From positions 27,749,001-27,813,000 of the forward strand of contig NC_068563.1 in assembly GCF_022201045.2 (NCBI RefSeq): a stretch of DNA of 64,000 nt, written 5' to 3'. The notes under the pieces were generated by a model, which searched no databases, was not told where the DNA came from, and saw nothing but the letters and a program-made list of their open reading frames with translations. Numbering within the stretch: the stretch's first letter is position 1; each line of letters begins with the position of its first letter. The DNA is from Citrus sinensis (lineage: Eukaryota; Streptophyta; Magnoliopsida; Sapindales; Rutaceae). This document shows, one piece after another, positions 13,501 through 25,398 of the stretch. Made by a program: the position numbers and the translations under genes.

Positions 13501-14413
13501 TGCAAAGCTATGTAGAAGCATAGATAACTAGCAGCTGAGATTATAAATCTAACTTATAGTCAAGAGTATTCATTAACAGAAAAAGAACCATCAATTTAAA
13601 CATAGGATTGTGAACAAACACAGACGTACACATTAATGTCATGGCAAACAAATTGAGACTTAAAAACACATTCATCAATTTGACATGGTTCCAGTAACGC
13701 AGTACTTGATAACTTGACCATAAATACTACTATTTCATCTGCGACTATAAGGTACAAATTCGTAGAGAGGGTGGTTCCGACCACACACGTGTATACACCA
13801 GCGCATGGTAAACAAATTGAGACTTAAAGCAGCAACTGTATTAATTAACACAAGATTCCAGCAAAATAGTACTTGATAACTTCACAACAATGCTTACTAT
13901 TGCATGCAAGAGATCAAAGTCACGACAATATAAGAACTATAACAGGCATCTAACCTGTTTCTTTCCCTGCTTTGAAAGACCTAATTGAGTAAGCACGTCC
14001 TTCAGCTCCTTTATTCGAAAATGTGCCAATTTTTCCTGCAAGAGTAAATGAAAGGTGAACAGACACGATAAAATGGAGGGGAAACAACCCTCAAATAATA
14101 TGTTTGCAGGCTCAGCCAAAGCTTAAAAATAGGATCATCCTCAAAAGAGCACTCACGGCTCCATCACCAGTTTTTTTCATCTCTATAGCATTCAACTAAT
14201 TTACTGCACACAAGGCATACTGCATAACTTCACATCACTTAAAATTGAAATTACTCAATTTTCACCTAGGCTATCTTCCAAATCACAACTCCCGAATAAA
14301 AAACTAAAACCACAATAACAAAACTACTAGTGACAACAAATTAACAGCTAAACACCATGACCGAACGAAAAAACAACATATTGAATTACCTTGCAGCTAG
14401 CTATCAAATCCAT
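4568..14413 (-). CDS. SIZ1: E3 SUMO-protein ligase SIZ1
   Basis: Complete gene, 880 aa, close to the roughly 880 aa of Arabidopsis SIZ1. Coding exons (plus coordinates, in transcript order): 14390-14413, 13955-14035, 13060-13102, 11933-12005, 11545-11710, 11198-11328, 10310-10378, 9298-9385, 9137-9212, 8720-8793, 8347-8454, 7740-7901, 6642-6746, 6421-6501, 5103-6324, 4568-4707. Phases join without a break. Domains: SAP (residues about 11-45, [16 protein letters not shown]), PHD finger (about 112-168, from CCPCGSS to FYCEICR), PINIT region (about 175-310), SP-RING (about 362-425, CVHMGCFDL then [11 protein letters not shown]), and a SUMO-interacting motif [12 protein letters not shown] near residue 604. 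It transfers SUMO to nuclear targets in phosphate, cold, ABA and immune signalling. The start MDLIASCK matches the family start MDLEANCK. The intron between the two SP-RING exons has a GC donor. A leader intron (about 14415-14727) is likely. Confidence 0.96.
8051..8072. repeat. Poly-G tract in a SIZ1 intron
   Basis: A run of G with one T interruption inside the intron between exons 7740-7901 and 8347-8454. Length is likely variable and prone to sequencing error. Confidence 0.9.
9456..9490. repeat. (CA)n microsatellite with CG variants
   Basis: CACACA runs broken by CG steps, inside a SIZ1 intron. It gives a Cys/Val-rich shadow reading frame on the minus strand that is not a gene. Confidence 0.9.
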
Positions 14414-16824
14414 ATCTCTATTTTTTTCAACTCTTTTCTTTGTCAACAAAAACACAGCCCGAATTAGTATCCAACCAAAGCTGCAAATTCCGATAATCAA
14501 TCAACAATCAGCCCATAGAGTATCCTCACAGCGAAAGATCTAATCAAACAAAAAAAAAAAAGAAAAATTAATCAAATGAAACTTCACCGAATATCGGTCG
14601 ACAAATTAACGAAAATTTAAACATGAAAAGAATCGTAATTAATCGGAGAGCTTAAGTTTTGAGTTATTCAAAATTGATTAATCGGTGAACTAGGGTTAGC
14701 AAAAAAGCATTGGAAGGAATCACCGACCTTCTTTATTGACCGAAGGAAAAGAATGAGCGAAGAACTGAACAAGCATAACCCACCAAAATTTTCACAAAAG
14801 TCACGGACCTATCGCCGATTATCAAATCCGATTTTTTAAACGGGATACGTCCGGGTTTAGTTTCAGTGCAAATTCCTGCGGGACATTGTGATGCACGCCC
14901 TTACGTTATTATTATTATTATTATTATTATTTTGGTTATTTCTCTATAGGTGGGAGCATTTAGGGTGGGACGATTTTTTTTTTATTTTTTATTTTTTTTA
15001 CGGGTATTCTTTGTTAACATCTGATCGTTGATCTGATGGAATTCGAGTAATTGACTTCTTGAATCTTAGCTTTGACTAGTGGTGGCAATCTCTAAGATAA
15101 AAGATCACGGGCCAGTGGACCATGGGGAGGTTACGTAACATTTTCACTTTTCTCGCTGGAGTATTTGGGTTAATTACGAATGACCCCTTCATTTGAAGAA
15201 ATATTAAAACATCTCCTAAAAGTTTGAAAACAATCACGTTTGTTAACTTGCTTTAAAAAATATAAATAAATAAAATCTTTCCTTGACCTTCTTTTTTATG
15301 TCCAATAATTTCAAACAAAAATAATTGTTCTGCATGCACAAACTTATTTTCTTGGGGAATTAGCACACAACAAATGCACTTTAATGCTTAAATTTTATTA
15401 ACAAATTGACATGCAGCTCGTTGAAAATATTAGTTTTATTCATATAATAAATAGATAAGTAGAAATAAATATCTATTCATCTGTCAATTCATATCATTTA
15501 ATGACCTGACCACTAATAAATATCATAAATGCAAAAAAGGCATAAATGTGAAATTTTCATAAATTTCTAGCTTATTGAAACAGATGTCTAATACTTCTTA
15601 ATCAGAATTATTATAAATATGTAACCATTTAAAAGTATTTCAAGGTAGACTCGCTTAATATATTTTAGGCCAAGGCATCTAAGTTGTGCCATAATTGAGC
15701 TATTTAATGTGGATCTCGATAATTTTTTAATCACAAACATTAGCTTATAATAGTATATTATTAAGAATTAAAAATAAAAAAAAGTAAGGTTAGGGATAGT
15801 TTAAATATAATTTTTGACCCATAGCTTTCCCAAAAGTTTTACTCCTTTGTTTAGGTAAAACAAAAGCTTGAAAATTATGCAGCATCCTGAGGTTAAAAAA
15901 TAAGTCCATAATTATCCAAAAGTGAAAATACAATTTTAATAGTGTATTTATTAAATATGTCCATCTATTTTAAGTAAGTAGCTGTCATGCTATAAATCAA
16001 TGTTCATTATAATTTACAAATTTAAATTCATAACTCGTTATTATTAATTTTTTCAATTTCTTTTATTTGTTTGATACAATATTCATATTTATTATTAGAT
16101 CACACATACATCCATATATGTCAAAGAGTATACACTTTGCAATATATGAGCCACTGAAAAATTGAATGTATTGACAACTTTTTATTTGTGAGTCAATTTT
16201 TATTTATTTATTTTGAATATTTCAATGTTCAAACAATAAATGTTCAACGGGATGCCATTGAAACTACAAGCAAATGGAACTCTTGATGTTGAAATATAAA
16301 AATCAAGAGTCCTTGAATATAAATATGGAATAAATAACCTTCATCTTCAAAATCTTATTTGGCACGCTAGATTTAAAAAAAAAAAAAAGACATTTGCGTT
16401 TAGTTACTGGTGTTGCATCGTCATGTGAATTGGAGGTGGGATTTCATCAATCAACATTATATGTGGCAACTTGTATGACACGAGATATAGACTGTGCATG
16501 GGCCGGGCCTTGGACATGGGTCGGGTGTTTGAATAAGAGTTCAGGGAAATCCAGACAAGCACAAGCCCCTACGATTGTAATGTTTCTTGTTCAGCAGGAT
16601 ACCGAGTTAGTATAATAAAACACAAGGCTTCTCAGTTCTCAGAAGTTAGATCGTGAAGCCTCAGCTGATCAGCTTTGCTATTTACTGAGAAAGTGAATCA
16701 AATCTCAAAACGAAGTAAGTTCTTACAAACATTTCAAAGCACTGGTTTACTGTTTTTATTTCGAAATTTAACTGAATTTTTATCACTGGGTGAGCACTCT
16801 TCCTTAAATTTTATTACGCAGTTA
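14414..16824. other. Divergent SIZ1 / PBG1 upstream region
   Basis: Holds the SIZ1 leader (leader-exon donor near 14727, read on the minus strand) and the PBG1 leader. An intron in the PBG1 5' UTR is suggested by a GTAAGT donor near 16713 and an acceptor ending at 16821, four bases before the ATG. A (TTA)n run lies at about 14908-14932. The middle, 15000-16400, is AT-rich with no gene seen. Confidence 0.5.
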
Positions 16825-19441
16825 ATGGAATCGATCCAAGCCAAACAAGGACTTGTCGGCCCTAACGACCCCATTCAAAGAACCCAGTAAGCCCTTCTAT
16901 TTTATTTTATTTTTCTTCTCTCTTCCTAGGGTTTTCTGAGTAATTTTAGGCGTACATTTATTGATATTTTTAAAAAATATTGAATACCCTATTCTCTTTT
17001 TTTTCTTTTTGAATTTATGAAATTTGTGTAGGTTACCATATGTGACTGGTACATCTGTTGTTGCGCTGAAGTACAAAGATGGCATATTAATGGCTGCTGA
17101 CATGGGAGGTTAGTTCTTATGCCTAATATTTGTATTGATTTTTCAATGCGGTTTGTTTTGTGAATGTAAGAGTTGGATTTGCATTGTAAATTTGTGTTTT
17201 TTTTTTTGTTTTTTGTTTTATATTTTTAATGATTTTGCTTCAAGTGTTCTAAATTTAACTTTCCTCTTGAAACCATGGGCATTCTAACTTTGTGTTTTAT
17301 GATAATTTCATGTCTAATAGTTTCACCTGTTTTATTTTTAATGCAAATGGCTACAATGGTGAATCTCTTCCTTTTAGGAAAACTGGTATGTATTAGGTTG
17401 ATGGTGCAGTTAACAGTCTATTGTCTCTATGATTCCATTCTTGGGGTGAGAATTTCAAAGGCATCCATCACCAATTAGAAACATACGGAGTAGCCCAGTT
17501 TGGGGCTTAAAAGTTTACGTTTAGTGGTTATCAATGTTGTTCCTTCCATAAATGTATCTTGTTTTATCTATCACAAATGAAGTATAGTCTGGAATTAGAA
17601 AGGGTGCTTAGTGATAAAAAAGCTAAGGAATTAACAGACTGATATGTAGGTGTGGAATGTTGTAGAGACCAAATGATTGATCTTTAGTTCTCCATAGTTT
17701 GCTTCAGCTTCCTCCGCATTGTTGTTTAGTTAAATAAATTATAAATTGCCTGGAATTTGGAATGTTTAGTATCCTTTTCTACCATATGTTGTTTTATATT
17801 GACATTTTTTAGTATGAAGGCTGACTTGTTGCTTTAAAAATAATGTAAAAATTCAGGTTCCTATGGGTCAACAATCCGATACAAGAGTGTGGAACGGATT
17901 AAACCTATTGGAAAGCATTCTCTACTGGGTGCCAGTGGAGAAATAAGTGATTTTCAGGAGCTTTTGCGTAATCTTGATGAGCTTATGTGAGAACTGTTGG
18001 TTGATTCATATAGATAAGCTGGTAGTTTTATGTGAAATTTCTCACTCTCATTTATGGTTTGATGTTTGGTGTTTGTAGACTTTATGACAATATGTGGGAT
18101 GATGGGAACTCTTTGGGGCCAAAAGAGTTGCACAGCTATTTGACCAGGGTCATGTATAACAGGCGTAACAAGTTTGATCCATTGTGGAACTCTCTTGTGC
18201 TTGGTGGAGTGAAAAATGGACAGAAATATCTTGGCATGGTAAGTCATTTTGCTATCTTTAATGACAGTCAGCAACAAATTGGTCATTTCAAATCCTGCTC
18301 GGGGAGATTTGATTGGGTGCAAACTTAATGGTTAGACAATGTCTATTATGGCACACTTATCTGTCTAGCTACTGTTCAGGTATCAATGATAGGAGTGAAC
18401 TTTGAGGACAGCCATGTTGCAACTGGGTTTGGGAATCATCTTGCAAGGCCAATTCTTCGTGATGAATGGCATGAAAACTTGAGTTATGAAGATGGCGTTA
18501 AGTTGCTGGAAAAGTGCATGCGTGTGCTCCTGTATCGTGATAGATCTGCCGTCAACAAGCTGCAGGTTTGTTGAATCTTTATTTCATTTACTGTATGGTT
18601 GTTGTGTCATGCCATGTATATGACTAATAGTTGCTTCCATGATATTCTTGTAAAGCAACAATATTTGGGCCTAATTTAAGTACTCTGGGTGTACTTAGTG
18701 GAAAGGTGGTTTGTAGTCAACTTTAAGTTGCTATAGTTGAGGTTTTGCATGGTGATTCCCTTGTTCATTTTTTGGGGCGCTGTTGAATTTTGAGCCAATC
18801 CTTTGCATGCACTTAGATATTGGTGAAAGTTAACCATAGTAGAAAATAGAAATCAATTTCGAGGTTTCTCCTCATATTTAAATAGCCATATGCTTGTCTG
18901 CTTATTTTAAATCCCTCTTTTTAACTGAAGATGGAAAGACTCCCTGGAACCTTGGGGTACGGGTTCCGTAAAATCATCATCATGCTGTTCTGATGAAATT
19001 TGATTACAAGGATTGCAGTTTATTTATTTAATAATGGGCCTTGTTCAAAAGATAGCGAGCTCTGTTCCAGGATGCCTCTGTAGTTGAATGTCATCAATGA
19101 ATCATTGCTTTGATGCAAACAAAAAAAGGGTTCCGGAGTGTCTCTCCCCTGCTTCCCTCAAACCTGAAATACCTTGTTTTACACTGTCATGAATTATCAT
19201 ATGCTTTTAATGGTTTCCCGTGTATATGTCAAGCATAGTTCATGTATGAATTCACTTGTAAGGATGGCCTGAATCTGAGAAAAAGCAAAAAATAACTTGG
19301 GATCTGTTTGAATGCTGAAAATTGCAGATAGCAAAGATCACTGAAGAAGGGACAACAATTTCCCAGCCCTACGCATTGAAGACGTTCTGGGGATTCACTG
19401 CATTCCAGAATCCAACAGCAGGTGCTGAGGGATCATGGTAG
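16825..19441 (+). CDS. PBG1: 20S proteasome subunit beta type-4 (beta-7 / PBG1)
   Basis: Six coding exons: 16825-16886, 17032-17108, 17857-17986, 18079-18238, 18380-18565, 19328-19441. Together they give 242 aa in one frame. The protein reads TQLPYVTGTSVVALKYKDG, then MGGSYGS, LLGASGEISDFQE, MWDDGNSLGPKE, RRNKFDPLWNSLVLGG, GFGNHLARPI, and ends AGAEGSW. This is the non-catalytic beta-7 subunit of the 20S core in plants, orthologous to human PSMB4. The Thr-Gln before LPYVTGTSV sits where the PSMB4 propeptide is cut (TQNPMVTGTSV in human), so about 20 residues are expected to be removed. The start at 16825 is chosen because it follows a probable 5' UTR acceptor; the frame is also open upstream. 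No defect seen. Confidence 0.95.
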
Positions 19442-20596
19442 TTGGCATGAGATAGCTTCTTTCATGTCTCTTTCCCTGTGTTACTATGGAGTTTGTAGCT
19501 TCTTTCATGTCTTTTTCCCCGTGTTACTTGTGGAATTTAAGGACACATAATGGTTATCAGAATCATGCATCTTTATCTTTGTTTTAAAGCCGATGACTTG
19601 TAAGGTGCCACTTGATCCATAGGTTCTGATGGTGAGATGTTGGCTTGTGAGAGCAACTTTTATGTTAAAATGATTTGAAATTTTAATGCCCGCCTCTTAC
19701 TTGCCCACGTTAATACCCATCATCCATACATAATTGTGCACAATGGGAAAGATGTAGGCTGGTTTTAATTCTGCAGTGTATCTTTGCAACAATCAATCAG
19801 ATTGGTCAATACAGAGCTACTGGATGAATCAGGAAGTATTATCCGGACACATTGTTTCAAAGTAATTTGGAAACACAAACGGATGTTTATAAGTAGCTTT
19901 TCTGGAGACCGGTTGACAAAAAGATCTCTAATAAATTTATTTGTCTCGGTGTGATATTAATTACATTATGTTTATGCGTAAAACAAAATCACGACAACAA
20001 TAATAATAATAAAGAAATAAATAAATAATAAGCAAAAGCTAACTATCTTTCCAGTCCTCTCAGCTGCCCACTAACTTCCCCCGGTTCCATGCAAAGAGGT
20101 TGGTGCAGGCAGGGAAACCAAAATAGGAACCAGAATGCCATCAAATTATTCAAGTGAAAAAGAAGCAACAGATTAAAAGAAACTAAGAAAATGCAACGTG
20201 AGAAGGATGCGAACCTCAAGTTTGACCACCTGTTGACCGCGGACGCATTGAACCTCGCAAACAGAAGACAATAGCAATAACTATATAAGCTTGAGTCGTG
20301 AGTGAAGTTAGAGAAGCAACCCACCTCGTATAAGCCTCAGAATAACTTGGCAGGTTTTTGATCTTGATAACACGACACAAACACAGCAAAAGGTTTCTCA
20401 CGCGGGAGAAATGATTCCGGCAGCCAAGCCCCTGTCGGAAACAAGAGAGCAGCGGTGACGGTATCATCTCACCTGCATGGCAAACATATTGATGTTGATG
20501 CTGCTTCATTGCTAAACAATCTTCTTTCATATTTCACATTTGCATGGTTGATTGTTTTCTTTCTCTATATTATTTGTAGCAACCAGCAAAGCATCT

Positions 20597-20597
<1 letters not shown>

Positions 20598-20632
<35 letters not shown>
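20598..20632. repeat. (CT)n microsatellite
   Basis: About 17 CT units in uninterrupted series. Confidence 0.95.
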
Positions 20633-20635
<3 letters not shown>

Positions 20636-21829
20636 TCTTCAAATCTATATATATAGACAAATGAAAGCAGGCAAATTAACTTTTAACCATTAGATCCATT
20701 AATTACTTTATTTTAGAATTCTTATTAATTCAGACTGGCTCCTCTCTCCCTATTGGCTTCGTGTACAGATTATTTGAGGCCTGGGCAGTCACTTTCGTTG
20801 TTTTTTCATCCTCCATCAGTCCAGCGTGTGTGGCTGGCATTATTGCATTCCGACAAAACAAAAAAATTTAAGCCATGTTTCTGATATCATCTCCAGTACG
20901 TCACCTGGTGTACGGACACTGATAACGACTCTTATTAAAAAAATAGCTTGTGAGGAGGGGGGCGTCCACAAGCTTTAATCTCATTTATATTATTATTTTT
21001 TTATGTGGGATATTAATCCAAATGTTTTACCATTACTTCACAACCCACGTTCACGGCGGCCAATCGTTCATTCGCAACGTCGGTCACAGAGCCGTACTCT
21101 GTTCTAAATCATAAGGACCCATAATAGAACTCATCTATAAAAGCCGTGTTATAAAGAGAGGGCAGGGCGTACATGAACTTATATTTATACTGTTCTTCTT
21201 TAATTGCATCCTAACATATGCATTGCATGCATACAAAAAAAGGTCGTATCATCAATAATTGAGCGCTTTGTTTCATTTTGTGCCGGCTCTGCTCTCTCTA
21301 AGCCTCTCTGTTTTCTTGTTTTCTTCTTCTGACAGTGAATCGGTCAAGTGGGGCAGCTAAGAGATAAAAGGAAAAACAAAATGAAAATGTGAAAAGTATT
21401 GTTAATCAAAGATCAAATGATTGTTCTTTTACTATTAATTTGCTATATTTCAAGTTTACAAATTCTACATTTTTAGATTTTGAGTTTCACAATCTAAATT
21501 TTAAACTTAAAAAAATGACGTTGTTGTATCGAGAAAAAAAAAAGATATAGTGGCTGATTTTTGCCCACGACACACTTTGTTAGTCTACCATTTCAATTTC
21601 CATTCACTATGAAATCGTGCTGTGTGTAAATATGCTCGATAAAATAGTTTAGAACCTTTTTGTACACATTAATACTTTTAATTTTATAATAGCTAAGTGC
21701 AGTCCAGTTTTGTGTTAATTTCACAGTTAAAAGCAAAGCCATGTCCTTTTTCTTTTTTCTTTTTTTCATTTTCTTCTTTTCCTGAGTGATTAATTTGTAC
21801 CAAGGCTTGAGTACTGACGTTGATCTAAT

Positions 21830-21879
21830 AATAAGCTTATCCCTTTTCAAAAAAAAAAAAAAAAACAATAAGCTTATCC
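21830..21879. repeat. Poly-A insertion between 13-bp direct repeats
   Basis: The 13-mer AATAAGCTTATCC occurs at 21830-21842 and again at 21867-21879. The 24 bp between them is CTTTTC, a run of A, and a final C. This resembles a target-site duplication around an extremely 5'-truncated reverse-transcribed insertion, though slippage-mediated duplication is possible. Confidence 0.5.
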
Positions 21880-22097
21880 TATTTCTTTTGCATGGTGATT
21901 GTGATTTATGAGTGGGCTCAAGCCGGGCAAAGGGCATTGATATTTTTATTGGGTAGCTTCAATTTTAATGCCTGGTGGGTGATTATTGATTGAGATACGT
22001 GGGCCTATGTCAAGGTTACAAATTGCGGCAAGTTTCTAATTTTCATTTTCATGCATACATTTATATACATTTATTTACATAAATCTTCCTTCCATTT

Positions 22098-23051
22098 AGG
22101 AATGGCAGAAATTTCCATGAGAACAGAATTTTTGAAGATTTTTTGTATTTGAGGAGGGTACATGAACGATTTTATACTCAATTTCTTATTCAGAAAAAGA
22201 ACGGAATAATTTTTTACCTAATTACTTATTCGGGGAAGGGATGGGGATGAGGTGGAATCCCCATCCTCTCCCTATTTCTCAATTTTTATATTTTATTTTT
22301 ATTTTTCTAGAATTATTATTTCAACAAAAAATAAAATTTAAATTGTAAAATATTAAATACTGGTGTAAATAACAAATATAAAAATATTTATACAAATAAT
22401 ATAAATTTTAGTTAATATAAATGTTTAATATAATTTAGACTTAACTTCAACTAAAAGCACACAATCCCGCTAGCTCATAACTCACAAATCAAACTTTAAA
22501 TCACTTTCTCACAGTCTTTCTCATCCTTTCCAAATCATTCATGCAGTAGTAAGTACTCAACTCGTCTTCATCTCATCATAGCCCAGTAGCACGTTGCGTT
22601 GTCAGTGGGTAGCCTAACTCACCGCAACGTCAACTAACCAGCACCCATGGGGCTTTGTTGCGCCATAGTCGGTGATCAGCATGTATCATTACTCATGGAT
22701 AACAATCACGTCAATATTGTATAAAAATCACATTATTTGAATTTTGTTTTGAAAATCATTATTTGAATATTATATATACCAAAACTTTGAAGGAGTAGAA
22801 TGAAATACAAGGCCTATTCATGATCATTTTCATTTTATTTTATATATTTTTTGGTTAATATGATTAAATTAAATTTAAAAACTAAAAAAAAATCAATTAT
22901 TCGAGGATCCCCTATTATTATTCGGGGAGAGGACAAGGATCCCCTCAAGCAATTCTGATGAAACGAGAAGGGAATGGGGACATATGCAGAACATCGGGGA
23001 TGGGTACGAAGATGTTGGTCCCCACCCCTCCCCTCCCCATTGCCATCCCTA
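22098..23051 (-). mobile_element. Non-autonomous hAT-like DNA transposon, copy 1 (954 bp)
   Basis: Flanked by a perfect 8-bp direct repeat TTCCATTT (22090-22097 and 23052-23059), the hallmark duplication length of the hAT superfamily. Terminal inverted repeats are imperfect: AGGAATGGCA at the left and, on the opposite strand at the right, TAGGGATGGCA. Subterminal parts are rich in CCCC/GGGG boxes and repeat a CTTATTCGGGG-like word; the middle is AT-rich with no transposase. It is homologous over both ends to 24385-25390 but lies in the opposite orientation. Strand is given relative to that copy. Confidence 0.85.
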
Positions 23052-24376
23052 TTCCATTTGTATTTCATAAATTATTATCACTGTAAATTCAACACAAAAA
23101 TTGTCTCCTAAATTTATAAAAGATGAAAAAAAAAGTATTTGAAAGTGTTTCTACGTGAGGCATTGAAGAGCAACATAATTTTTGTTGAAGTGTATTCTAA
23201 TTTTTTTAATATATATATTTCTTAAAAGGTAGAGTAGGTGGACAAAGCTCAAATTAATTTTTCAGTTCCTTATTCCCTTTAAAATTCTAACTTAAGTGGT
23301 CAATTGAAAAAAAAAACTATTTAAAAGGACAAATATGACATTCTAACTAAGTAACAAAGAATTTTCTTTTCTTTTTTCACTAACATTATAGGTATTGTTT
23401 CACAACAAAAACCAATTAGGCATCATCATGAACACAAACAAAAAATTAATATGTAAATCTTCTCATTTGTTAACGCACTTATTTTAAAAAAAAATCCTTG
23501 AATTGTGATCATGCATGTACAACATTGTTTTGCTACCATAAATCTATGATTTTAGTCACATCCACACTTTTTTAATGTAAATATTCTCGTTAGAGACTAT
23601 TAAATTATGGTTAATGCTAAGTTACTTAGGGAATCCTTAAATTATAAAGACTATTTCAATTTTAAATTTACACCATGCATGATCCTACGAGCTAGACTAA
23701 GTAACTTGATTTAGCCGACATTATCAATTAAGCTTTGCGCTTCTTCTATCATTAAATATATATATATATATATAACAACACTACACCATACACATGGTCA
23801 ATGGTCACCTCAATTACTAGTAATAGAAAAAATTGAGAGGGACAGAAACATGGAATCACTGAAAAAAAAAAACCGACAAAGTGATTCTTCATATATATAT
23901 ATATATATATATGGAAACATGTTTAGGGTTATCAAAAGATCCGAATTTTGACCCGATTGACCCGGCTCTAAATTTTTAAACTTTAACCCAAATTTAAAGG
24001 TTATAATTTAAGTTTGAACTTAAAAATCAAAGCTCGATCAAGTTCGAGTCAGGCTTTGGGCCTTAGCCAACTTGAACTGGCCCGACCCGACCGCTTAATA
24101 ATAATAAAAAAGTGCATTTTTATTTGAATTGTACAAAGTTTTTGTTTATGCTTAGTTATTTATATGATTTTATAGTCAAGATATTTATTAGAGTAATTTT
24201 TATGTTTAATTCTAATATATTAGGGGAGATAAATTTAAATTATGTAAATATTTAAAAAATATTTGGTCAAACTATGGTAAAGCCTAGCTTGACCTTGACC
24301 TGATTAAGGTCAAGCCAAGACAAAAAAAACTAGGCTTTGTATTAAATTCTGGCCCTTTATTTGTATTATCAACCTG
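23052..24376. other. AT-rich spacer with a degenerate repeat
   Basis: No gene. (AT)n tracts lie at 23756-23774 and 23891-23912. From about 23930 to 24370 is a degenerate element-like stretch with Gly/Arg-poor, GACCCG-rich ends typical of plant hAT/MULE debris, but I could not define its ends or a target duplication. Confidence 0.4.
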
Positions 24377-24384
24377 ACAAATTG

Positions 24385-25390
24385 CTAGGGATGGCAATGG
24401 GGAGGGGAGGGGAGGGGAGGGGACCAATCTCTCCTTACCCATCTCCGATATTTTACGTATGTCCTTGTCCCCTCCCCGTTCCCATCAAAATTACTTGAGA
24501 AAATTCACATTCCCTCCCCGAATAATAACATGGGATCCCCTCCCCGATCCCCAAATAACTAATACATTTTTTGTTTTCGATTTTGAGTTAATCATATTAA
24601 AATAAAAAATTCAAATAAAAGTAAAGTTTGAAATATATCTTACATTAATATCCATTACAAAAGTCATACATTAAATTAGTAAGTAACGTAGCATGTAAGG
24701 GATACAAACTTCTTTTACAAACTATCGTGAATAAATTAATAGTTTAATACAAAATTGTTACAAATAAAATCGAATTTAGATTCAAAATTAACTTTTTCAA
24801 TGGTGACGTGGACACTTTTTAAATGTAGACTATTCCTTTTACAACACAATAGTTAAGTCGGAGCAAATCAAGAGCAAATATTAGATTAAATTAGATTAGA
24901 TTAGATTAAATTAGAGATTAAAATTGTGATTCGCTGTGGGCAATTATAACATCTAAAAAAAATACATTTAAGTTTAAAACATTTAATGAATATTAAAATT
25001 AAAACAAAATTTTTGGGCTAATAGAATTTACCCAGTTTTTTTAATGTCCTAAATAAAAATTTAGGACTTCAATTAGTTAATTAGGCCTAAAAGTTTAATA
25101 ATATAAATATTTTAATATTTGTTATTTTTACCAATATTTATAATTTTATAATTCAAATTTTATAATTTATTTACTAGTAATTTTAAAAAATAAAAAATTA
25201 AAATAGGGAAATGGGTAGGGGATGGAGATTCCACATCATCCCCGTCCCCTCTCCGAATAAGAAATTGGGTAAAAAAATTTCTCCGTCCCTTCTCTGAATA
25301 AGAAATTAGGTATGAAATTATTCATATATCCTCCCCGAATGAGAAAAACCCCTGAGGGTACTCGTACCCGTGAGAATTTTTGTCATCCAT
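24385..25390 (+). mobile_element. Non-autonomous hAT-like DNA transposon, copy 2 (1006 bp)
   Basis: A perfect 8-bp target duplication ACAAATTG brackets it (24377-24384 and 25391-25398). The left end reads CTAGGGATGGCAATGG; the right end, on the other strand, reads ATGGATGACAAAAATT, giving imperfect inverted repeats of roughly a dozen bases. Just inside the left end are five GGGGA-type repeats (24396-24422). No transposase frame exists, so it depends on an autonomous hAT elsewhere. It is the same family as 22098-23051, in inverted orientation, about 1.3 kb away. Confidence 0.87.
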
Positions 25391-25398
25391 ACAAATTG

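Larger units (their letters stand above)
19442..22097. other. Gene-poor spacer downstream of PBG1
   Basis: Starts with the PBG1 3' UTR. No protein gene is convincing on either strand. A (CT)n tract and a small poly-A insertion are listed separately. Reading frames at 20043-20530 on the minus strand lack family resemblance and splice structure. Confidence 0.4.

Noticed and set aside
20043-20530. Overlapping minus-strand frames of about 100 codons
   Set aside because: No family resemblance, no splice or promoter structure; composition is that of spacer DNA.
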